Shown: positions 21,506-26,518 of the stretch, piece by piece
Layout of the letters: every line of letters begins with the position of its first letter
How positions within the stretch are numbered: position 1 is the stretch's first letter
Assembly (NCBI GenBank): GCA_046498185.1
Contig: JAWOBE010000097.1
Span: 1-26,518, forward strand
DNA: 26,518 nt
Source of the DNA: CAYXDR01 sp046498185
GTDB lineage: Bacteria > Desulfobacterota > DSM-4660 > Desulfatiglandales > Desulfatiglandaceae
Reading direction: 5' to 3'
Notes under the pieces: generated by a model
Seen by the model: the letters and a program-made list of their open reading frames with translations, nothing else
Databases searched by the model: none
Told to the model about the DNA's origin: nothing
Program-made: the position numbers and the translations under genes

Positions 21506-22540
21506 ATGCCGTTTTTGTTCATAGGTTCCACAGGCGATAAGGCCGGCCACAGCATCATTGCCTGGGCCGTAGCGGAAGCTTTGCGGAACCGCGGCTTCCG
21601 AGTGGGCTTTTTCAAACCTTTCGGAACTCACCCGGTGCAGGACAACGACGTCCGGGCGGATGCCGACGCGTTCCTTTTCAAAAAAGTCCTGGATCTCGAA
21701 ACTCCTGTCGAACATCTATGCCCTTACCCCGCGGCGGAAGACATCCCGGCCTCCCTTACTTCCGAAGAATTGCTGACAGAGACAGCGGACAAAGCAGAAC
21801 TTCTTGAACGGGATGTGGACGTTCTTATTGTCATGGGCCGCACTCACATGTTTCTTGACGATGCCTCCCACCCGGCACCGGATGTTTCCGTTATAAACCG
21901 CCTCCAGGCCGACCTTCTCGTCGTTCACCGATACAGGAAATTATCGACTACCCGCTACAGCCTGTTCAGCATAGCCTCCCTTCTCAGGGAAAGGCTGAAG
22001 GCATTCTTTATCAACCGAATTCCGGCCGTGGATTTCGACAGGGCCTCGAAATCACTGGCCGGAACCTTCAACCGCGACGGGATGCCTCCGGCGGTGCTGC
22101 TTCCCGAAGATCCCCGCCTTAACTATCAAACACTGGCCGGCGCCGCAAGAGTTCTCGATGCACAAGTGCTTTCCGGGCGGGAATTTCTGGACACGACGCT
22201 GGTGAGCAAAATGACGGTGGGCTCGGCAGTGCTGCCGGGTAACTTAAAACTGTTCAGGCGCGTCTACCACAAGCTTATTCTTCTGAAGCCGGCCGCCGAA
22301 TCACTCGCAGGAATCATATTGACAGGCGGGTTCAAACCGGTCCCGGCGATTCTTGAAACGGCGGAAAAAGCGGGCATAACGCTCATGGCCGCCAAGGCTG
22401 ACACCTTCACCTGCATTGACAGGCTCGAACAAAGCTCGAAAAGACTGACACATCATGACGTATACAAAGTAGAGCGCCTGGTTGAAACGATGGAACAGAA
22501 CCGGAATATGGAAAACTTCATTGCGGCGCTGAAACTGTAG
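21506..22540 (+). CDS. BioD-like / phosphotransacetylase N-terminal domain protein with DRTGG region
   Basis: This 344-residue cytoplasmic protein resembles the regulatory N-terminal half of long phosphate acetyltransferases (COG0857 type). TGGAGGT lies 8 bases before the ATG at 21506, so the longer frame from 21461 is not used. The N-terminus PFLFIGSTGDKAGHSIIAWAV with VGFFKPFG matches the P-loop-like start of that domain; the usual Lys-Thr/Ser of BioD is not conserved in place. The middle has DVLIVMGRTH. The C-terminal part from about residue 210 fits a DRTGG domain, ending with GIILTGGFKPVP and ETAEKAGITLMAAKADTF. No acetyltransferase catalytic domain is attached and no pta or ackA is nearby, so a sensing or regulatory role in acetyl-phosphate metabolism is only a suggestion. 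Confidence 0.75.
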   Translation: MPFLFIGSTGDKAGHSIIAWAVAEALRNRGFRVGFFKPFGTHPVQDNDVRADADAFLFKKVLDLETPVEHLCPYPAAEDIPASLTSEELLTETADKAELLERDVDVLIVMGRTHMFLDDASHPAPDVSVINRLQADLLVVHRYRKLSTTRYSLFSIASLLRERLKAFFINRIPAVDFDRASKSLAGTFNRDGMPPAVLLPEDPRLNYQTLAGAARVLDAQVLSGREFLDTTLVSKMTVGSAVLPGNLKLFRRVYHKLILLKPAAESLAGIILTGGFKPVPAILETAEKAGITLMAAKADTFTCIDRLEQSSKRLTHHDVYKVERLVETMEQNRNMENFIAALKL

Positions 22541-22555
22541 GCCTTCTCCGCAGCC

Positions 22556-22921
22556 TCATCCGAGAGTGTCGCTTATTATTTCAAGAAGCTTTTCCGGCGA
22601 AATAGGTTTTGAGAGAAACAAGTTAGCCCCGGCTTCCAGCCCGTCTTTTTTATCCTGTTCCCTGCTCTTGGCGGTCAGGAAGACGATCGGCGTCTCCTTG
22701 TAGTCGTCTTTTTCACGGATCCTTCGGCAAAGCTCGAATCCGTCCATCTCAGGCATTATTATATCCAGCATAAGCAGATCATACTGCGTTTCGTCAATTC
22801 GTTTGAGGGCTTCGCGGCCGCTCGCCACAGCTTGCACTTCGTATCCTTCCGGCTTCAGCAGCTCGTCGAGGGCCATCAAAACCATCTCATCATCGTCCAC
22901 GATCAAAATTTTCTTATTCAT
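22556..22921 (-). CDS. Single-domain response regulator coupled to the Cache histidine kinase
   Basis: This 121-residue receiver-only protein has D9/D10/D11, phospho-acceptor D53 (LMLDIIMPEMDGFEL), T83 (VFLTAKS) and K105 (LSKPIS). No output domain is attached. The ATG lies inside the end of the upstream kinase gene (8-base overlap, ATGAATAA), with AGGAG seven bases upstream in that gene's coding sequence. This firmly pairs it with the kinase at 22914-25334. The output must pass to another protein by protein contact or a further relay step. Confidence 0.94.
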   Translation of the reverse strand: MNKKILIVDDDEMVLMALDELLKPEGYEVQAVASGREALKRIDETQYDLLMLDIIMPEMDGFELCRRIREKDDYKETPIVFLTAKSREQDKKDGLEAGANLFLSKPISPEKLLEIISDTLG

Positions 22922-25334
22922 CAGTTCGCTCCTTTCCCGGCGCGGCCACCGGTATCAACACCGTGAATCGGCTTCCTTTTCCAACCCCGCTTTCCACATC
23001 CAGCCTTCCACCATGTGTTTCGAGTATCCCGAAACACAATGAAAGCCCAAGCCCGGTTCCCTTCCCGACCGGTTTCGTACTAAAAAAAGGTTCCATGATC
23101 TTATGAAGGTTTTCCTCAGGGATCCCGGCCCCGGTATCCTTTACGCTGGCACAAACAAAGCGGTTTCCATCCTCCTGGGTGGTGAACGTGGAAATGGTCA
23201 AAATTTTATCGCCGGAAATTTCTTCCATGGCATCCCTGGCATTGGAGATTAAATTTAAAAAAACCTGCTCAAGCTGGTTAATATCGGCCATAACCACAGG
23301 CAAATTATCTTCAAGTTTTTTTACTACATTAATATTATGATTAATTAACTGTTGTCCTGTAATCATCAAAGCGTTCTCGATAGGCTTATTTATACTTATC
23401 AAATTAAATTCAGGCAAAGTCTGTCTTGAAAATTCCCGCAGGTGATCCACGATCTTTTCTATCCGTTCGTTGCATTCGCGGATTAATTCAAGCCGCTCGC
23501 GATGCTCCCAGTTTTTCGGCACTTTTTTAAGTATCACATAGAGGATCGTCTTGGAAGCCATCAGCGGGTTGTTGAGCTCATGCGCCACCCCTGCAACCAG
23601 CTCCCCGAGCGCCCTCATCTTGGATGCTTCAAAAAGCCTGACCTGGGCTGCTTTCAATTTGTCTTCGAGAATTTTGCGTTCGGTGATGTCCTTGAAAATG
23701 CCGGCCGTCCCTATCAGATCCCCGTCTTCGTTTCTGAGCAGGAACAATGACGTAACGATGGAGACAGCATCCCCGTTTTTGTCTTCCATCTGCATTTCAT
23801 AGTTTCCCGCCCGCTCGGCGATCCGGAGCACGTCCATTATCTCCCTGGCTTCTTTTATGCCTCTGACATATATACACGAAACATGCCTGCCGAGCAGTTC
23901 TTTCCTGTCGTACTTGAGAATTTCCTCCATCGCCCGGTTCATGTAGGTTATATTTCCCTTGAGATCCGTCGTGACAATGCCGTCGACCGAGCTTTCCATA
24001 ATATTTTCCAAAAATTCCTTGGTCTCACGCAATTCCCGTTCGAGATGTTTACGCAGCGTAAGGTCACGGTCGATCTCGACAAATCCCGTAGTCCTGCCGT
24101 CGGGATCCTTTATCGCGGTTATCGTCGTATAGGCGGGGAAACGCTCGCCTCCCTTCCTCACCCGTATCATTTCCTGCTCGCAGAGGCCTTCGCTCCTGGT
24201 GCGCCGGCTCATTTCGGCCTGGATTCCTCTTTCAACCTCTTCTTCCGGAATCGTGACGCCGATATTCATTTTTTGGATCACTTCCTCTTTTTTCCACCCG
24301 TAGACCCGTTCGGCGCCTTTGTTGAATTCTATTATCCTTCCATAAAAATCCAGCGCAATGATTGCGTACTCCGTGGCGCTGTCAAGAATGCTGTTCAGGA
24401 AACGGCTGAGGCCACGGTATCTCTCCCTGGACTCCTTCAGTTCCGTTGTGCGGGCCTCCACCATTTTTTCCAGGTTGGACGTGTAATGCTGGAGCTGGTC
24501 CATCATGCGGTTGAAGGAACTGCCCAACAGCCCGATTTCATCGCTTCGATGCACCTCCACCCTCTGCCCCATGTCTCCGCCTGCCATTCTGCTGGTCACA
24601 TGGGTAAGCTCCTGGATCGGGCTGGTCAATACTTTGGAAAGGCCCACCGTAAGCATACAGACGAAAACCACGGCAATGAGAACAAGGATAAATATGAAAC
24701 GCTCTGTGGACTTCAGCGCATGAAATATTTCATCCTCATAGCTTCCTGCCGCGATAATCCAGTCGAGCGGCTCAAAATATGCGTATTTTAAGATTTTGTA
24801 ACGAGGTGCAGTCTCCCCGAGTTCTATGTTGACCCAGGGATAACGGATAGTCCCGATCTCGCCTTCAGAAAGGTTCACCGCATCTTCAATCATCGCCTGT
24901 ATATAACGAAAACCCGATGAATCGGTCGAATCTATAATGTTTTCACCTTCCTTGGCAGGATGGATTTTCAAAAAACCCCGGCTGTCAATGATGTAAACAT
25001 AACCGGTTTCACCGACCTTGATCCGGCGTATTTCTTCGCTTATCAGGCGGTGGCTCTCGCTCCAACGCCCGGCGGGGGGTAGATCCGCTTCACCCGCGGC
25101 CAACCCTGCCTCCTGAAGCATGGAACGCTGGATTTTGCACATGGAATATACATTGCTGACGAGATGCTCTAGCTTCACCTCTGCACTGCTTCGAAGTGCA
25201 CGGCTGAATCTGTTCATCGCCAGATAGGAAGACACAATAAGCGGCAAAAGCACAACAAAAAGAGTCACGATGATCAGCTTGGTGCGTATGCGCCAATTTC
25301 GAAACGGTTTCAGCCGAAAAAAATTATTTTTCAC
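22914..25334 (-). CDS. Cache-HAMP-PAS-PAS sensor histidine kinase
   Basis: This 806-residue inner-membrane sensor has a first membrane helix at about 19-38 and a second at about 212-232. The periplasmic part between them is a single Cache domain, with the signature KVGETGYVYIIDSRG and then KIHPAKEGENI. The HAMP linker follows at about 233-287 (SPIQELTHVTSRMAGGDM). PAS1 is at about 310-430 (ATEYAIIALDFYGRIIEFNKG) and PAS2 at about 440-560 (ESSVDGIVTTDLKGNITYMNRA, ending GIFKDITERK). The HisKA H-box AHELNNPL carries the phospho-accepting His585. The ATPase domain has NLISNARDAME, DTGAGIPEE and GKGTGLGLSL. GAGG lies 8 bases before the ATG. The kinase is coupled to the response regulator downstream and lies 13 bases after the unknown gene at 25348. 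The Cache domain suggests a small organic ligand, but none can be named. Confidence 0.93.
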   Translation of the reverse strand: MKNNFFRLKPFRNWRIRTKLIIVTLFVVLLPLIVSSYLAMNRFSRALRSSAEVKLEHLVSNVYSMCKIQRSMLQEAGLAAGEADLPPAGRWSESHRLISEEIRRIKVGETGYVYIIDSRGFLKIHPAKEGENIIDSTDSSGFRYIQAMIEDAVNLSEGEIGTIRYPWVNIELGETAPRYKILKYAYFEPLDWIIAAGSYEDEIFHALKSTERFIFILVLIAVVFVCMLTVGLSKVLTSPIQELTHVTSRMAGGDMGQRVEVHRSDEIGLLGSSFNRMMDQLQHYTSNLEKMVEARTTELKESRERYRGLSRFLNSILDSATEYAIIALDFYGRIIEFNKGAERVYGWKKEEVIQKMNIGVTIPEEEVERGIQAEMSRRTRSEGLCEQEMIRVRKGGERFPAYTTITAIKDPDGRTTGFVEIDRDLTLRKHLERELRETKEFLENIMESSVDGIVTTDLKGNITYMNRAMEEILKYDRKELLGRHVSCIYVRGIKEAREIMDVLRIAERAGNYEMQMEDKNGDAVSIVTSLFLLRNEDGDLIGTAGIFKDITERKILEDKLKAAQVRLFEASKMRALGELVAGVAHELNNPLMASKTILYVILKKVPKNWEHRERLELIRECNERIEKIVDHLREFSRQTLPEFNLISINKPIENALMITGQQLINHNINVVKKLEDNLPVVMADINQLEQVFLNLISNARDAMEEISGDKILTISTFTTQEDGNRFVCASVKDTGAGIPEENLHKIMEPFFSTKPVGKGTGLGLSLCFGILETHGGRLDVESGVGKGSRFTVLIPVAAPGKERTDE

Positions 25335-25347
25335 GTAAAAACCTCAT

Positions 25348-26154
25348 TCAAAAAACCGGATCGGGGCATGTAACCATAGCCCTCGAAGATCCGATCATCC
25401 TGTACATCACCGGTGAAACCCAGCCTTCTTCCAGAGCCTCATCGTCGACCTCGTCAAGTATTCCATCATGAATAGCCCAGCTACGGCCACGCACGGTCCC
25501 TGCGAAATCCGGATCCCTGAAAGGGCTCCGTCCGTCGAGCAACCGTGCGAGAGAACAACCCGGCTGGAATAATTCATTTATCCGTTTCATCATTCGGTAG
25601 CCTGAAAAATATGCAAACCCGTGCTGTTCGTAAGCAATCGCGTTATGATAAAACAGCGCTTCAAGCCGGATGCTCTTGATATCGAACATGGTGCAGAAAA
25701 AATCCAGGCACCTTATCGCCGGTCCTGTCAATCCCAGCCCCTTCCGAATCTGCCCGGGAAAATATCCATGGTCAAGCGCCTTCGATTCTTCCTCCACATT
25801 TCTCGAAGCCCAGCCAAAGAGCGTGTCTCTTCCCTCCTGATCGAGGTCTATGGAAAACCGGGGGGAATCGGGGTCGTTCGCGATTACGAAGTCCCATGAC
25901 AACTGTGTGTGGTCTGCACCGTCCGAAAGCTGGATTGAATAAAGAGGGTCCTCGGCCTGTTGATGTTTAACCTCGATCAGGCAAGCGCCATCGCCCGCCG
26001 GGCAGAACATGCGAACCGCCCTGCCGCCGGAGGCCGTTGAAAATGTAAGCGGATCAATTCCAAAGCGGTGGAATAAAACCGGAGGGACCAGGACACGGTA
26101 AATTCCCTGCTTCTCCTGCGGTTCAAGAAAACTGATTCGCTGAATCCAGGACAT
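25348..26154 (-). CDS. Conserved-looking hypothetical protein upstream of Cache kinase
   Basis: I do not recognise a family for this 268-residue soluble protein without signal peptide or membrane segment. The N-terminal half appears beta-rich (YRVLVPPVLFHRFGIDPL, then ACLIEVKHQQAEDPLYSIQL). The part around 165-215 (IRLEALFYHNAIAYEQHGFAY) faintly resembles the substrate-binding end of an acetyltransferase fold, but the acetyl-CoA motif is not evident, so no function is assigned. Acidic residues are frequent in the C-terminal part (DGILDEVDDEALEEG). It is 13 bases upstream of the kinase in the same direction and probably the first gene of that operon. The Shine-Dalgarno sequence is weak (AAGG). 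A possible -35 with a palindrome (26273-26290) lies about 120 bases upstream. Confidence 0.72.
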   Translation of the reverse strand: MSWIQRISFLEPQEKQGIYRVLVPPVLFHRFGIDPLTFSTASGGRAVRMFCPAGDGACLIEVKHQQAEDPLYSIQLSDGADHTQLSWDFVIANDPDSPRFSIDLDQEGRDTLFGWASRNVEEESKALDHGYFPGQIRKGLGLTGPAIRCLDFFCTMFDIKSIRLEALFYHNAIAYEQHGFAYFSGYRMMKRINELFQPGCSLARLLDGRSPFRDPDFAGTVRGRSWAIHDGILDEVDDEALEEGWVSPVMYRMIGSSRAMVTCPDPVF

Positions 26155-26272
26155 GGTTCGGAGCCTTGATGAACATTTGCCGTGCCGGGCTGAAATAAAC
26201 CGCCTCCCTGCCGCTGTGCGGAAGGCGAAATCGACGTTGATTAGGATTTTAACCTATAAATTCATTAGATCA

Positions 26273-26290
26273 TTTCGCGACGAAAGTCAA
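26273..26290 (-). promoter_or_regulatory. Candidate promoter/operator of the Cache-kinase operon
   Basis: On the minus strand TTGACT (26290-26285) is directly joined to the palindrome TTTCG-TCG-CGAAA (26285-26273). The expected -10 (TAATGA) is poor. The arrangement mirrors the palindrome at 21241-21254, but with a 3-base rather than a 2-base centre. Confidence 0.25.
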
Positions 26291-26414
26291 AAATTATGCA
26301 CCGTTCATAGATTCATTGCAAATTTCCAACCAATTACTGGAACTCCGATATAAGGATCGTTCGAAGCATTCTGTTGGCGTTGTGTTTTCCGGGCGGGAGC
26401 CCGGCCTGCCTGAG

Positions 26415-26518
26415 CTATGATTTGGGGCAGTACTTGGCGTATATGGAATCGCGGGTGATATCGAGTTCTTTCTCGACGTCATAAACGGGCACGTTTGCGA
26501 GGAGAAAGACTTCATGGG
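26415..26518 (-). CDS. Unidentified protein, last 33 codons (partial)
   Basis: On the minus strand an open frame enters from the window end and stops at the TAG at 26415-26417. It encodes EVFLLANVPVYDVEKELDIT followed by RDSIYAKYCPKS, which looks like a real protein end in composition. The protein cannot be identified from this. A 6-bp GC hairpin (CCGGGC 26389-26394, GCCCGG 26399-26404) lies about ten bases downstream, without a T-tract on this strand. Confidence 0.5.
   Translation of the reverse strand, partial: HEVFLLANVPVYDVEKELDITRDSIYAKYCPKS

Noticed and set aside
23883..24791. 302-residue reading frame antisense to the Cache kinase
   Set aside because: It is a mirror of the PAS and HAMP coding sequence, with no family resemblance or start signal.
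26389..26404. GC hairpin near the right end as a terminator of the partial gene
   Set aside because: On the minus strand the stem is followed by AAAACAC, not a T-tract, so it is not an intrinsic terminator for that gene.

Overview
The window looks like a chromosomal segment of a strictly anaerobic deltaproteobacterium (Desulfobacterota; sulfate-reducing or syntrophic type). This is inferred from gene content, not from a marker gene. The main clues are an HdrA/MvhD flavin-iron-sulfur module joined to a MetV/MetF methylenetetrahydrofolate reductase, several PAS-rich sensor kinases, a 4TM/12TM-type TRAP permease end, and an actinobacterial/archaeal-type inositol-phosphate synthase. Coding is dense on both strands. 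I saw no rRNA, tRNA, CRISPR array, transposase or phage gene.

Layout. 1-565: 3' end of a TRAP transporter permease (+). 639-1127: orphan response regulator (-). 1602-2510: two tandem Hsp20 chaperones (-). 2777-3676: EamA/DMT exporter (-). 3677-4103: divergent control region. 4104-8905: four-gene unit hdrA(tandem)-mvhD-metV-metF (+), with ATGA overlaps between the last three genes. 9203-12914: small protein, cytosolic sensor kinase, and receiver-PAS-kinase hybrid (+), all coupled. 13205-13585: single-domain response regulator (+). 13604-14593: ACT-like protein without an enzyme domain (+). 14599-18098: DksA/TraR-type regulator, inositol-3-phosphate synthase and GlmS (-). 18483-21106: seryl-tRNA synthetase followed by a transpeptidase-type penicillin-binding protein (-, ATGA overlap). 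21506-22540: Pta-N-terminal/BioD-like protein with a DRTGG region (+). 22556-26154: unknown protein, Cache-HAMP-PAS-PAS histidine kinase and its response regulator (-). 26415-26518: last codons of an unidentified gene (-).

How the genes fit together. The metabolic centre is the hdrA-mvhD-metV-metF unit. It probably links redox chemistry at the methyl branch of the (reverse) Wood-Ljungdahl pathway to an HdrA-type flavin/Fe-S electron carrier. No hdrB or hdrC is present, and HdrA consists of two HdrA-like halves. Much of the rest is signalling: three histidine kinases, three receiver-only regulators and one receiver-kinase hybrid.

Non-coding structure is unusually rich. A ~115-140 bp palindromic intergenic repeat with TCGTAAAA/TTTTACGA ends and arms built of NTCGGN hexamers occurs as four long copies plus two fragments, mostly just after stop codons. 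Other repeats are a REP-like TAGGTCGGG hairpin on both sides of the first response regulator, a hairpin element seen twice with compensatory base changes, and a TTAGCTN heptamer array upstream of glmS sharing a 16-nt inverted repeat with the region downstream of glmS. Start sites were revised from the longest ORF where a Shine-Dalgarno sequence clearly favoured an internal start (hsp20-2, hdrA, dksA-like, ino1, glmS, the BioD-like gene).
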